Assembly (NCBI RefSeq): GCF_000015865.1 | Contig: NC_009012.1 | Location: 3,341,081 to 3,405,080, forward strand | Reading direction: 5' to 3' | DNA: 64,000 nt | Source: Acetivibrio thermocellus ATCC 27405 | GTDB lineage: Bacteria; Bacillota; Clostridia; Acetivibrionales; Acetivibrionaceae | Shown here: positions 18,565-27,625 of the stretch, piece after piece | Position numbering within the stretch: position 1 is the first letter of the stretch | Layout of the letters: every line of letters begins with the position of its first letter | Notes under the pieces: model-generated | The model's input: the letters and a program-made list of their open reading frames with translations, nothing else | What the model was told of the DNA's origin: nothing | Databases searched by the model: none | Made by a program: the position numbers and the translations under genes

Positions 18565-18820
18565 AGAATTAATATATACGATATACGCACAAAGCCGCTT
18601 GATTTTTGCAAAGGAGCTTTGTACAGTCATAAAGTATTTACGTATTGCCTGAACAATTCAGCTTTCAGGAGATAAGGAATATACATGTTGGATTTTTCTG
18701 GCTGTAGGTTATTGCAGCGGTGTCTGCAGTATTAATCACGTCAATAGTTGTTGCTATGATTATAATATAAGAAAAAGGAGAAAAGAAGAGAAGGAAAACG
18801 AGCTGGCGGCCGCTTGATTT
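18565..18820 (+). other. Scar: IS630 end plus decayed membrane-protein tail
   Basis: Same composition as 13002-13260 and 29915-30170, with a unique G-to-A change (CTGTAGG) near 18704. No gene is seen. Confidence 0.7.
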
Positions 18821-18864
18821 GTAAAATAGGTACGTTCTACTTGCTTTTTCAGAATAGAAATAAT

Positions 18865-18909
18865 ATAATAATGCCAGGAAAAGGCAGAAAAGTTTCCTGG
18901 CATTATTAT
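18865..18909. terminator. Inverted repeat upstream of scaffold copy 4
   Basis: Perfect 17-nt arms, 11-nt loop, 51 bp before the ATG at 18960. Confidence 0.6.
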
Positions 18910-18959
18910 AAGGCAACCACGGATTGCAAGCATTGGGATGATAATTTTGAGGTGATAAA

Positions 18960-20591
18960 ATGGCAACTATAACGTTATATGCCGGAAAAATCAACCAAAT
19001 GCCCGGATTGATAAATGAAGTCAAGAAATCTGTGGTGGATTACAAGTCAGAATTATCCGCATTGAGAAAGAAAACTTTGAACATCAACAGAAGTGTATGC
19101 AATTTGGATGAAGTAATAAGTTCCATACAGGCATCTTCCCAGACTTAGGATAGAAAAATTGATTCACTTGAGAAATTCTGCAGTGAAAGTGAGAAGTTTA
19201 TATCGGAAGTAATACGTATCGATGAAGAAGTTGCTGAGCTTATCAATAAACGGAAAGAAAATTTTTACAAAGAATATTATTATTTAAAACCGGAAAGCGA
19301 GAAAAGCGGCTGGGAAAAAATCAAGGACGGCTTAAAGGCGGTTGCGGAGTGGTGTAAAGAGAATTGGAAATCCATTGCCAAGATAGTGGCTGCCGCAGTA
19401 GTTATTACCGGGTTGGGGATAGCGGCGGCATTGACAGGCGGTATATTGGGAGTCATACTGGCAGGAGCATTCTGGGGAGCATTGGCCGGAGGATTGATAG
19501 GGGGAGCGGTTGGAGGAATAGCCGCTGCGATAAATGGAGGATCGTTTCTGGAAGGATTTGCGGACGGCGCTTTAAGCGGAGCAATTTCCGGAGCGGTGAC
19601 AGGAGCGGCATGTGCCGGGCTTGGTGCTTTAGGAGCTCTAGCAGGGAAAAGCATCCAATGTATGAGCACAGTGGGAAAAGCGATAAATGTTACGTCAAAG
19701 GTTACGGCAGCACTTTCTTTTGGTATGGATGGATTTGACATGCTGGCAATGGGAATATCATTGTTTGATCCATCCAATGCATTGGTTGAATTCAACCGGA
19801 AGCTGCATTCCAATGCACTTTATAACGGATTCCAGATTGCTGTAAACGCGCTGGCTGTTTTCAGTGCCGGGGCGGCATCGACAATGAAGTGCTTTGTTGC
19901 AGGTACAATGATATTGACTGTGGCAGGCTTGGTTGCGATAGAGAATATCAAGGCAGGGGACAAGGTAATTGCGACGAATCCGGAGACTTTTGAAGTAGCC
20001 GAGAAGACGGTGCTTGAGACATATGTGAGAGAAACAACGGAGCTTTTGCATTTGACAATCAATGGAGAGGTAATCAAGACAACCTTTGAGCATCCGTTTT
20101 ATGTTAAAGATGTGGGTTTTGTTGAAGCGGGAAAACTGCAAGTAGGAGATAAGTTGGTTGATTCAAGAGGCAATCTTTTGGTGGTGGAAGAGAAAAAGCT
20201 TGAAATAACAGATAAGCCTGTAAAGGTTTACAATTTTAAGGTCGATAATTTTCATACGTATCATGTTGGCGAAAATAGGGTATTGGTTCATAATGCGAAT
20301 AAGTATGTTAAGGGAACGAGTAGTACTCTAAAAAGTTTGGGAAACAAGACTGAACAATATGTTACAAAACGAGGCTGGACATGGGATTCTATGGACGATG
20401 TTGTTAAAAAAACATATACTACTCGTGAAGCTATTAACAAAGCAACTGGTAATCCAGCAACTGCTTACTACAATAAAGCTGGCGATTATGTAGTTGTGGA
20501 TAATGTTACCGGTGAATTAGTACAAGTTAGTAAATTTGGTGATACTGGATGGATTCCTGACGCGACAATTAAAAATCCATACAAACCATGA
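18960..20591 (+). pseudogene. Hint-scaffold toxin with colicin-E5-like tip, amber-interrupted
   Basis: The 544-codon frame has one defect: codon 63 is TAG (19146-19148, CAGACTTAGGATAG) where all other copies have CAG. The rest is intact: Gly/Ala-rich region, Hint domain (Cys311 to Asn445) and the tip after KYVKGTSST. The tip has RGWTWDSMDDVV, GNPATAYYNKAGDYVV and VTGELVQVSKFGD...WIPD, the pattern of colicin E5 tRNA anticodon nucleases. An internal start near 19386 would lack the N-terminal domain. The immunity gene follows after 13 bp. The left edge of mobile unit B lies at AAGGGAACG 20310-20318. Confidence 0.88.
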
Positions 20592-20604
20592 GAGGGTGTT
20601 ATTG

Positions 20605-20892
20605 ATGACTGATATTATTAAGGAGAATTATTCAAAAAAGGCCGTTATCTATGATAATATATGGATGTATTTTATTAAAACGGCAAAAGAAGTAATATGT
20701 GATTGCCAAAAAAATCAGATTAGAATAATGGCGCTGGAGGCGTTTAAATTAACAGGAGAAGGGATACAACCATCTCAAGAACATAGCATATATTTTAATG
20801 TCAACGAAGATTGCTGGAGCAGAGCTATTGAATTTTTATCAAAAATTAAGGATAATGACTATTTATATGAAATTTGGTATGAAGGATATTAA
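20605..20892 (+). CDS. Putative immunity protein for the E5-like tRNase
   Basis: I chose ATG 20605 (MTDIIKENYSKK) because GAGGGTG lies 7-8 nt upstream and 13 bp separate it from the toxin stop. The 95-residue product is soluble, with aromatic and acidic residues at the C-terminus (SKIKDNDYLYEIWYEGY), as in proteins that mimic RNA or block E5-type nucleases. The family is not recognised. The immunity role rests on position directly behind a colicin-E5-like tip. Confidence 0.65.
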   Translation: MTDIIKENYSKKAVIYDNIWMYFIKTAKEVICDCQKNQIRIMALEAFKLTGEGIQPSQEHSIYFNVNEDCWSRAIEFLSKIKDNDYLYEIWYEGY

Positions 20893-20980
20893 ATCAGGAG
20901 TTAATAATTGCATAGTCGCATATTTTTAAATGATGCGCCCTTCCCTCCGAATTGCGATAAAGTACAGTCTTAATACAATA

Positions 20981-21020
20981 CCCGGCAAGCCAATACAACG
21001 GCAAGTCGGGTTTTCTTTTT
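20981..21020 (+). terminator. Terminator after E5 immunity gene
   Basis: Same hairpin as 11441-11480 (CCCGGC...GTCGGG) followed by TTTTCTTTTT. Confidence 0.8.
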
Positions 21021-21028
21021 ATCCATAC

Positions 21029-21058
21029 TTGACAATATGTAATACATTGTGATACAAT
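21029..21058 (+). promoter_or_regulatory. Promoter and operator of unit B regulator
   Basis: TTGACA 21029-21034, 18-bp spacer, TACAAT 21053-21058, with the tandem 10-bp repeat TGTAATACAT/TGTGATACAA overlapping the -10. Confidence 0.75.
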
Positions 21059-21089
21059 TAAACCAACAAGAAATACAGGAGGTGCAATG

Positions 21090-21479
21090 ATGTCTACAGA
21101 AAAGGATAGTATGTTACGGGTAAGGCTTACACAAAGGCAGTCGGATGAATTGGATGCGATTATTGGTGAGCTTCAAGCACAAATGCCGGAGGCAAGTGTT
21201 ACCACATCAAGCATAGCAAGATACGCTCTGGAGAAGTATGTGAGCGACCATATCGCCAAGCGTGACGGTACCAAGATTTTCATTGAAATCAACACTGCTG
21301 ATGCCACAGAAGAGGACATAAAGAATCTCTACGACCTTCTTTCCAAGTTGTTTGACGAAACAAAGGAGAATTACTCACCAATGGTTCATTACATGGTTGG
21401 AGAGATTTTAGAGCCTGTGATGATGAAGATGGCAAGCCTCATGAAGCCTAAGAAACCGGAGGTGAGGGATGGTGAGTAA
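21090..21479 (+). CDS. Ribbon-helix-helix regulator (unit B)
   Basis: A 129-residue homologue of 11550, MSTEKDSMLRVRLTQRQSDELDAII. An ATG one codon upstream is possible, but the other copies start here. AGGAGG precedes it. The first strand and the two helices fit the Arc/MetJ fold; the C-terminal about 60 residues (NTADATEEDIKNLYDLLSKLF) are a helical extension. It probably binds the tandem repeats in its own promoter and controls the downstream genes of the unit. Confidence 0.78.
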   Translation: MSTEKDSMLRVRLTQRQSDELDAIIGELQAQMPEASVTTSSIARYALEKYVSDHIAKRDGTKIFIEINTADATEEDIKNLYDLLSKLFDETKENYSPMVHYMVGEILEPVMMKMASLMKPKKPEVRDGE

Positions 21480-21609
21480 GAAACAGTACACAGTCCGCTG
21501 CCCCCATTGCAATCACAGAGTATTTGATGCCGATTATGCTGATGTTGAAATCAAATGCCCAGTATGCAGAATGGTTTTTGAAGTAAAGCTGGAGAAAAAG
21601 GCGGGGTGA
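21472..21609 (+). CDS. Com-like zinc-ribbon small protein (unit B)
   Basis: 45 residues starting at GTG that overlaps the regulator's end (GGTGAGTAAG). CPHC and CPVC form the zinc ribbon. Compared with unit A it has KQYTVRCPHCNHRVFDA and CRMVFEV. It is followed by a GTG-led 16-codon frame, in this copy ending KTHL, and by the conserved hairpin. Function is inferred by likeness to phage Mu Com. Confidence 0.75.
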   Translation: MSKKQYTVRCPHCNHRVFDADYADVEIKCPVCRMVFEVKLEKKAG

Positions 21610-21662
21610 AAAGTGAATAAATCTGGCACAGAGCCACAAAGGGAGCACAAGACTCACCTATA

Positions 21663-21701
21663 GAGCCTGGCAGATAGTCTAAAAAACTATTTGTCAGGCT
21701 C
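21663..21701 (+). ncRNA. Conserved RNA hairpin before primase gene (unit B)
   Basis: GAGCCTGGCAGATAGT pairs with ACTATTTGTCAGGCTC, including two G-U pairs, then CTTTAAATTT. It lies 35 bp upstream of the primase start and could attenuate or regulate primase expression. Confidence 0.6.
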
Positions 21702-21735
21702 TTTAAATTTTCTAGCACGACAGGAGGTGAGAAGT

Positions 21736-23895
21736 TTGGAAATGACAATGATGGACGCGGCATTAAAATACGCAGAAGCCAATATCCCAGTTATACCTCT
21801 GCACTGGATTTGTGAGGATGGCTCCTGCTCCTGCAAGGCAGGGAGCGATTGCGACAGCAAGGGAAAGCATCCGTTATATACCGGCTGGTACAAGAACTCC
21901 ACTACTGATGTTGAGCAAATAAAGAAATGGTGGACGAAAACCCCCAATGCCAATATCGGAATTCCTACAGGTGAGAAATCCGACTGGCTGGTGCTTGATG
22001 TGGACGATGGTGGTGATGAAACCCTATCTGCACTTGAGGCAACACATGGAAAACTTCCGGATACGGTTACTGCTGTTACAGGAAGTGGAGGTCGGCACTA
22101 TGTATTTATATACCCTAAAGGCCGGAGTATTCCTAATAAGACCAAGTTTGCACCGGGTCTTGATATGCGTTCAACAGGTGGATTGATTGCCGTAGCTCCA
22201 AGCATTCATATAAGCGGTAATCGGTATGAATGGTTAGAAGGACATTCTCCCTTTGAGAGAATCCCGGCAGAAGCTCCAGCATGGTTGTTGAAGCTCATGG
22301 AAAGGGTGGAAGTATTGCTTACACCCTTTGAAGGTAGCAGTATTATTGCCGAGATTAAGGAAGGAAACCGCAACAGTACCCTGACAAGCCTTGCCGGAAC
22401 CATGAGGGCAAGAGGAATGACAGAAGAGAGCATCTATGCGGCATTGCTTGCAGAAAACAACGCAAGGTGCAATCCTCCGCTTGATGAAGCGGAAGTTAGA
22501 AAGATAGCGCACAGTGTCAGCCGATACCAGCCAAATCCTCCGATGAAGAAGCATTACCACAGGACAGACAGCGGGAATGCAGAAAGGCTGCGTGACAGGT
22601 TTGGTGAAATCATTAGGTATTGTCCGGCTTTCAAATACTGGTTGGTATATGACGGCTGTTGCTGGAGGAAAGAAACCGGAGAACTTATGCAGTTTGCTAT
22701 AAAAACAGCAAGAGACATGCTCGCAGAAGCAAGCCGGATAGAGGATGAGGCTGCAAGAAAAGAACTGGTGCGCCATGCCATGCAGTCTGAAAACGCAGGC
22801 AGGCTTAAAGCCATGATCGATGTGGCTTCAAACCTTGAAGGAATGGTAATTATGCCGGATGAGATTGATTCTGATATATGGAAGCTGAACTGTAGAAATG
22901 GTGTGGTAGACCTAAAGACAGGCGAACTCCTTCCTCATAAGCGGGAGTACTATATGAGCAAAATCTGCCCTGTTGAATATAAACCAAGCAGCAAGGCTCC
23001 CAAATGGATGGAATTTCTGAATACCATTACGGGAGGAAGCAAGGAGCTTGTAAGATACCTTCAAAAAGCTGTAGGCTCGTCATTAAGCGGGGATATTTCA
23101 GAGCAGGCCCTATTCGTCCTTTATGGAACAGGAGCAAACGGAAAGAGCACATTTCTAAACACCATCTCTGACCTGTTGGGAGACTATGCAAGAAATACTC
23201 CGTCCGAAACTTTTATGGCTAAAAGAATAGAAGCGATAGGAAATGATATCGCAAGGCTTCAGGGAGCAAGGCTCGTTACTGCCATAGAAATAAATGAGGG
23301 ACAAAGGCTCTCTGAGGCATTGATTAAGAGCTTTACAGGCGGAGACAGAATTACAGCAAGGTTTCTTTATGGAGAATACTTTGATTTCCAGCCACAGTTC
23401 ACCCCGTTTCTCGTAGTAAACCACAGACCAGTCATAAGAGATACCAGCCACAGCATTTGGAGGCGCATTAAGCTGATTCCTTTCACCGTTACCATACCCG
23501 AGGATAAAAAGGATAAGCAGCTACCGGCAAAGCTGAGAGAAGAGCTGCCTGGCATATTGTCATGGGCAGTAGAGGGTTGCCTTCTTTGGCAGAAGGAAGG
23601 ACTAAATATGCCTGATGAAGTCAAAAAAGCCACAGAAGGTTACCGGGAGGAAATGGATACCTTCTCAAGTTTTATAGAGGAATGCTGCATTGTGGAGGAG
23701 GGCAGGAAAGTCTCCAATAGAAGCATCAGGTACGCTTACGAAACATGGTGCCGGGAAAATGGAGACTACCCTCTTGGACAAAAGCTATTCAATGCAAAAA
23801 TGACGGAGCGCGGCTTTGCTGTCAAACGCAGCGGAGCCAATGGCAGCAGGGACTGGCATGGTATTGGTCTTGCGGATGAGGGGATACTTTTGTGA
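21736..23895 (+). CDS. Prim-pol/SF3 primase-helicase
   Basis: 719 residues. I chose TTG 21736 because AGGAGGTGA ends 5 nt upstream; ATG codons follow at 21742 and 21748. Residues 1-170 are a bifunctional primase/polymerase domain (ALKYAEANIPVIPLHW, LVLDVDDGGDET, STGGLI). A PriCT-like region is at about 205-260. The C-terminal half is a D5/P4-type SF3 helicase with Walker A GTGANGKST at 464-472 and NHRPVIRDTSHSIWRRI further on. Such proteins start replication of phages, plasmids and satellites. It suggests that the unit replicates after excision. The copy at 41990 is about 95% identical. Confidence 0.93.
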   Translation: MEMTMMDAALKYAEANIPVIPLHWICEDGSCSCKAGSDCDSKGKHPLYTGWYKNSTTDVEQIKKWWTKTPNANIGIPTGEKSDWLVLDVDDGGDETLSALEATHGKLPDTVTAVTGSGGRHYVFIYPKGRSIPNKTKFAPGLDMRSTGGLIAVAPSIHISGNRYEWLEGHSPFERIPAEAPAWLLKLMERVEVLLTPFEGSSIIAEIKEGNRNSTLTSLAGTMRARGMTEESIYAALLAENNARCNPPLDEAEVRKIAHSVSRYQPNPPMKKHYHRTDSGNAERLRDRFGEIIRYCPAFKYWLVYDGCCWRKETGELMQFAIKTARDMLAEASRIEDEAARKELVRHAMQSENAGRLKAMIDVASNLEGMVIMPDEIDSDIWKLNCRNGVVDLKTGELLPHKREYYMSKICPVEYKPSSKAPKWMEFLNTITGGSKELVRYLQKAVGSSLSGDISEQALFVLYGTGANGKSTFLNTISDLLGDYARNTPSETFMAKRIEAIGNDIARLQGARLVTAIEINEGQRLSEALIKSFTGGDRITARFLYGEYFDFQPQFTPFLVVNHRPVIRDTSHSIWRRIKLIPFTVTIPEDKKDKQLPAKLREELPGILSWAVEGCLLWQKEGLNMPDEVKKATEGYREEMDTFSSFIEECCIVEEGRKVSNRSIRYAYETWCRENGDYPLGQKLFNAKMTERGFAVKRSGANGSRDWHGIGLADEGILL

Positions 23896-24166
23896 TTACT
23901 GACGACTGACGGCTTCTGACGTCAATTCCGTAAATTTTTATATATATTTTTTCTTATGTGAAATTTATGAAAAAAGAGTCAGTAAGAGTCAGTACGTCAG
24001 TAAAATCTCAGTACCTTGATGCAGAGGGGAGGGGAGGTCAAATCTCTACAGTAAAGCATAAGGGCAACGGGCTGGCAGCACCGCGTAAAAAAATGCAGAT
24101 TCAAACGGGGTATTAACCCCAGACCATATTAACAAAAAAACAATTATGAAAATGGAGGATTTAAGC
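23896..24166 (+). other. Non-coding region with GTCAG repeats; possible origin or cos-like site
   Basis: The first 120 bp hold clustered direct repeats: ACTGACG, ACTGACGG, TCTGACG, then GTCAGTAAGA, GTCAGTAC and GTCAGTAAA, around a very AT-rich core. This could be a replication origin beside the primase gene. Further on, a G-rich run followed by GTCAAATCTCTAC resembles sequences next to phage HNH/terminase genes (cos region). Both readings are inferred. The same region follows the second primase (44150-44419). Confidence 0.5.
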
Positions 24167-25480
24167 ATGAGATTTATAGCAGATTTAGTACATGAGAAAA
24201 AGCAATTGGTGGAGAAAGCAGAAGCTATTTTAAACGAAGCGGAAAAAGCAGGTGGAAGTTTGACTAAGGAACAGGAGCAACAGTTTAACCGCTACAAAGA
24301 CAGAATAACACGCATCAATGATAGCATTGATGAAGAATTATCAAAAATCAGAACCTCTGAGCCAATATTGAATATGCCGCACAATCCCATGGCTCGTGAA
24401 GATGTGTCAAAAATTCCGGTAACAAAGGCTATATCAAAATCATTCAGAGGGATGTTCTATGGAAACGAAACTGTGAGCTTAAGCAACAATGGTTTTCATT
24501 CCATGGATGAATTCCTGAGAACACTTCACTCAGGCAGAGCCGACAACAGGCTAATAAATGCCAGTATGGTGGAAGGAATACCCGAATTCGGCGGATATTC
24601 CGTACCGGAGGAATACGGAGCCTTCCTGATGGATAAATCCCTGGAGAATGAGATCATTCGTCCCAGAGCAACAGTATGGGCAATGGGAAGTGAAACAAAG
24701 AAAGTATCAGCCTTTGATGGAGCAGACAGAACCAATCACCTATTCGGCGGTATCTCAGGAGAATGGCTGGAGGAAGGACAGACAGGCACACGAAAAACAG
24801 CCAAGTTAAGGCTGATTCAACTGAAAGCCAAGAAGCTGGCCTGCTTCTCACAGGCATCCAATGAACTTATTGCAGATGGTATGTCCTTTGAGGAAATGTT
24901 AGCTGGAGCGCTTATTAAAGGCTTGGGCTGGTACATGGACTATGCCTTTATCAATGGAACCGGTGAAGGCCAGCCTCTTGGTATTATAAATGACCCGGCA
25001 CTGATTACTGTAAATAAAGAGGCTTCTCAAGAACCAGCCACAATTACCTATCAAAACGTGGTCAATATGTTCTCAAGGCTTGCTCCGTCATGTTTTACCA
25101 ATGCGGTATGGCTTGCCAATCCATCGGTAATACCACAATTGCTCACCATGACCATTACCATTGGTACCGGTGGCGCTCAGATACCGGTATTCAGGGAAGA
25201 GAGCGGGAAATTCACACTTCTGGGTAAGGAGGTCTTATTCACTGAGAAATGCCCCACATTGGGTGCTAAGGGAGATTTAATCCTTGCAGATCTTTCCCAG
25301 TATGCCATAGGCATGAGGAAAGAGATCGCTCTTGACCGCTCCAATGTCCCAGGCTGGATGGAGGATATGACCGACTACAGGGTGATAGTGCGTGTAGATG
25401 GTCAGGGAACCTGGGATAAACCTATAACACCGAAAAACGGAGCAACGCTCTCATGGGCAGTGGCTTTGGAAGCGAGATGA
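24167..25480 (+). CDS. HK97-fold major capsid protein
   Basis: 437 residues. I chose ATG 24167 (MRFIADLVHEKKQLVEKAE), with GGAGGA 7 nt upstream; two earlier in-frame ATGs lie before that site. Residues 1-75 are coiled-coil, as in the delta/scaffold region of HK97-type capsid precursors. The rest shows family hallmarks: VEGIPEFGGYSVPEEYGAFLMD, FINGTGEGQPLGIIND, VWLANPSVIPQL and LLGKEVLFTEKCP. No portal, protease or terminase gene is nearby, so capsid assembly would need a helper phage, or the protein serves another shell role. Nearly identical to 44420-45733. Confidence 0.93.
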   Translation: MRFIADLVHEKKQLVEKAEAILNEAEKAGGSLTKEQEQQFNRYKDRITRINDSIDEELSKIRTSEPILNMPHNPMAREDVSKIPVTKAISKSFRGMFYGNETVSLSNNGFHSMDEFLRTLHSGRADNRLINASMVEGIPEFGGYSVPEEYGAFLMDKSLENEIIRPRATVWAMGSETKKVSAFDGADRTNHLFGGISGEWLEEGQTGTRKTAKLRLIQLKAKKLACFSQASNELIADGMSFEEMLAGALIKGLGWYMDYAFINGTGEGQPLGIINDPALITVNKEASQEPATITYQNVVNMFSRLAPSCFTNAVWLANPSVIPQLLTMTITIGTGGAQIPVFREESGKFTLLGKEVLFTEKCPTLGAKGDLILADLSQYAIGMRKEIALDRSNVPGWMEDMTDYRVIVRVDGQGTWDKPITPKNGATLSWAVALEAR

Positions 25481-25738
25481 TTTGCTCAGATTTGAGCCAA
25501 GTCTGAGCCTAAGCAATACTTAGGGTAAAACCGCTCAAAAATGAGAAAATAGGAAGCTCTGCTCCTGCTTAACAGACTATTTAACAGTGGGTAGTTCTCC
25601 TACCCACTGGAATGCTTCGAACCCTCAAAAGCTTATAAATATTGCATTTAGAAGCAGAATTGACTTGCTATATCAGCGTTTCAGAGTGATGAATGTTAGT
25701 GCGGAATAAAGGCTTTAACCGTAGGAAGGGGTGAAAGT
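25481..25738 (+). other. Gene-free spacer with perfect hairpin
   Basis: AGTGGGTAG (25586-25594) and CTACCCACT (25600-25608) form a perfect 9-bp stem; in the unit D copy the right arm is degraded. No frame with a ribosome site is seen until 25739. Confidence 0.5.
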
Positions 25739-26041
25739 GTGAGAGCAAAGATTACCACAACCATAGAGGAAGCCTTATTGAACAAAGCCAAGGCACTTGC
25801 TAAACAAGAGGGTTTGTCTGGTGCCAATGCCATTATTGAAAGGGCTCTGGAGTTGTATTTTACCAGTATTCAATGTGAAGTGTGGGAAAAATCGTTGTCC
25901 AGCGGCTGGATAAAGAAGCTGGTTCTCAAAAGGGATTCTATTCTGTACGAAAACATCAAGTGCAGAAAAACCATGGAGAACTGCAGGCCGGATGATTACA
26001 CACCTGAAAGCCTAAAAGCAAAAGGCTGGAAGAAGGTTTAG
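25739..26041 (+). CDS. Small ribbon-helix-helix-like protein
   Basis: 100 residues from GTG with GGAAGGGGTG upstream. The first 45 residues (MRAKITTTIEEALLNKAKALAKQEGLSGANAIIERAL) fit a ribbon-helix-helix DNA-binding domain of the antitoxin/CopG kind. The C-terminal part has a Trp-rich basic segment (SGWIKKLVLK) and ends KAKGWKKV. No toxin partner lies beside it. It directly precedes the non-coding region of the IS110 recombinase and might regulate it. The copy is at 46058. Confidence 0.65.
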   Translation: MRAKITTTIEEALLNKAKALAKQEGLSGANAIIERALELYFTSIQCEVWEKSLSSGWIKKLVLKRDSILYENIKCRKTMENCRPDDYTPESLKAKGWKKV

Positions 26042-26368
26042 CAGCCGGGGAAAAGGCCTCTGTATTGCTCCTTGAAACGTAAAAGCATAGGTTGCAGCCG
26101 TAAGCTTTGTTGAAACAGAAAGGGCAAATAAAGAGGAATTTGAAAGGCTACTGCAGTTATCAATACAGAAATTTATTTGGTCAGTAGCATTAAGAAGTTT
26201 ATGTCCAAGCGAAGCAGTAAAAGAACACTAAGAAATTTGAACTAAGGCTCGTGATGCCTGAAATCACGTAATTTGTCACACCAGGAATAGATAGGTTGGC
26301 GTTCCCTTGCGAGGTCAAAGAACTAAGGTTCTTAGACTAACGCTCTTAAATTGAGGTTGCCGGTATGA
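26042..26368 (+). ncRNA. Candidate IS110 bridge RNA region (unit B)
   Basis: A 327-nt gene-free region upstream of the recombinase, where IS110-group elements encode their bridge RNA. GCGTTCCCTT (26299-26308) is the reverse complement of AAGGGAACGC, the toxin-tip junction. GCGTT (26299-26303) can also pair with AACGC (26339-26343), enclosing a small hairpin AAGAAC/GTTCTT. Another stem, CGTGAT/ATCACG, lies upstream near 26250-26268. This part is conserved with unit D except for the enclosed hairpin, which differs completely. Expression has not been shown. Confidence 0.6.
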
Positions 26369-27625
26369 GTGGTGGAGACATTGGAAAAGGAAAGGATAGA
26401 TATTTATCATAAACGAAACACCTGCTTTGTTGGAATTGATATGCACAAGGACGCACATTGTGCAGTTGTAATTGATTGTTGGATGAATAAACTGGGTGAG
26501 GTTAACTTTGAAAACAGGCCATCCAGATTCCCTGCATTCGTTGAGGATGTAAGGAAGATTTGCGGGATAAAGGAAATTGTATTCGGACTTGAAGATACCA
26601 GAGGCTTTGGCAGAAACCTTGCTGCCTATCTGGTGGGCAGGAAGTTTGAAGTAAAGCACGTAAACCCTGCATATACAAGCGCTGTAAGGCTTGCAAACCC
26701 CATTATTTACAAGGATGACTCCTATGATGCCTATTGTGTGGCAAGGGTGCTCAGGGATATGGTGGACACTCTGCAGGATGCCAAGCATGAGGATATATTC
26801 TGGACAATACGGCAAATGGTGAAAAGACGGGATTTGATTGTAAAAAGTAATGTGATGAACAAGAACCAGCTCCACAGCCAGCTTGCTTATAGCTACCCAT
26901 CCTACAGGAAATTCTTTGCCATGATTGATTCCAAGAGTGCCTTATGCTTCTGGGAGAACTACCCGTCACCGGAGTATATATGGAAAACAACACCAGAAGA
27001 AATATATCAGACGATAAAGCCTGTGCATCAGGCGCTTAAAATACAGCGCATCCATGAGATTATATCCATGATTGAAAGGGATGGAGACACAAGAAAGGAC
27101 TATCAGCCCGAAAGGGATTTTATTGTGAGAAACATCGTGAAGGATATCAGACACAACAAGGAGTTGATTGCCGAAATTGACGATGAACTAAGAAAGCTGA
27201 TACCTTTGACAGGCTATAAGCTACATACAATGCCGGGAATCGACCTTGTTACAGAAGCACAGATAATATCTGAAATCGGAGATATTAACCGTTTCCCTGA
27301 CTCAGACAAGCTGGCTCGGTTTATGGGCTTGGCACCGGTGCAATTCAGCTCTGCCGGAAAGGGTAAAGACCAAAGATGCAGGAATGGCAACAGGGCACTA
27401 AATGCGATATTTCACTTTCTTGCAATCCAGATGGTAGCAGTATCGGCCTCAGGAAAGCCAAGACACCCGGTATTCAGGGAGTATTTTGAGCAGAAGGTCA
27501 AAGAGGGCAAGAACAAGCCACAGGCGCTTGTATGCGTGGCAAGGCGGCTTGTGAGGATAATCTACGGTATGATGAAAACCAAGACTGAATACAGGCCATA
27601 TGAGAAGACTGACGACAAGAACTGA
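26369..27625 (+). CDS. IS110-family recombinase (DEDD transposase)
   Basis: 418 residues. The N-terminal RuvC-like DEDD domain shows VGIDMHKD, FGLEDTRG and DDSYDAYCVARVL. The C-terminal domain (Transposase_20) shows LHTMPGIDLVTEAQIISEIGD and APVQFSSAGKGKDQR...NGNRALNAIFH, with the serine region thought to be catalytic. Known relatives (IS621) are guided by a bridge RNA that pairs with donor and target DNA, and integrate without terminal inverted repeats. It lies 3' in unit B, 94 bp from the junction with the orphan tip. The start (GTG) is not certain. The unit D copy is at 46713. Confidence 0.93.
   Translation: MVETLEKERIDIYHKRNTCFVGIDMHKDAHCAVVIDCWMNKLGEVNFENRPSRFPAFVEDVRKICGIKEIVFGLEDTRGFGRNLAAYLVGRKFEVKHVNPAYTSAVRLANPIIYKDDSYDAYCVARVLRDMVDTLQDAKHEDIFWTIRQMVKRRDLIVKSNVMNKNQLHSQLAYSYPSYRKFFAMIDSKSALCFWENYPSPEYIWKTTPEEIYQTIKPVHQALKIQRIHEIISMIERDGDTRKDYQPERDFIVRNIVKDIRHNKELIAEIDDELRKLIPLTGYKLHTMPGIDLVTEAQIISEIGDINRFPDSDKLARFMGLAPVQFSSAGKGKDQRCRNGNRALNAIFHFLAIQMVAVSASGKPRHPVFREYFEQKVKEGKNKPQALVCVARRLVRIIYGMMKTKTEYRPYEKTDDKN

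Noticed and set aside
20893..21086. Left end of the mobile unit at the terminator before the regulator
   Set aside because: It would leave the paired AAGGGAACG boundaries unexplained; terminators there differ between units (CCCGGC type or GGTCAC type), suggesting they belong to the tip cassette. Not fully excluded.
23896..24166. CRISPR-like array from the GTCAG repeats
   Set aside because: Repeats are 5-10 bp and irregularly spaced, with no spacers of equal length; no cas genes.
26369..27625. Simple IS110 insertion unrelated to toxin genes
   Set aside because: Two copies end at the same codon-level junction and the upstream region carries the complement of that junction; a plain unrelated insertion would not explain the paired left boundaries. 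It remains the main alternative.
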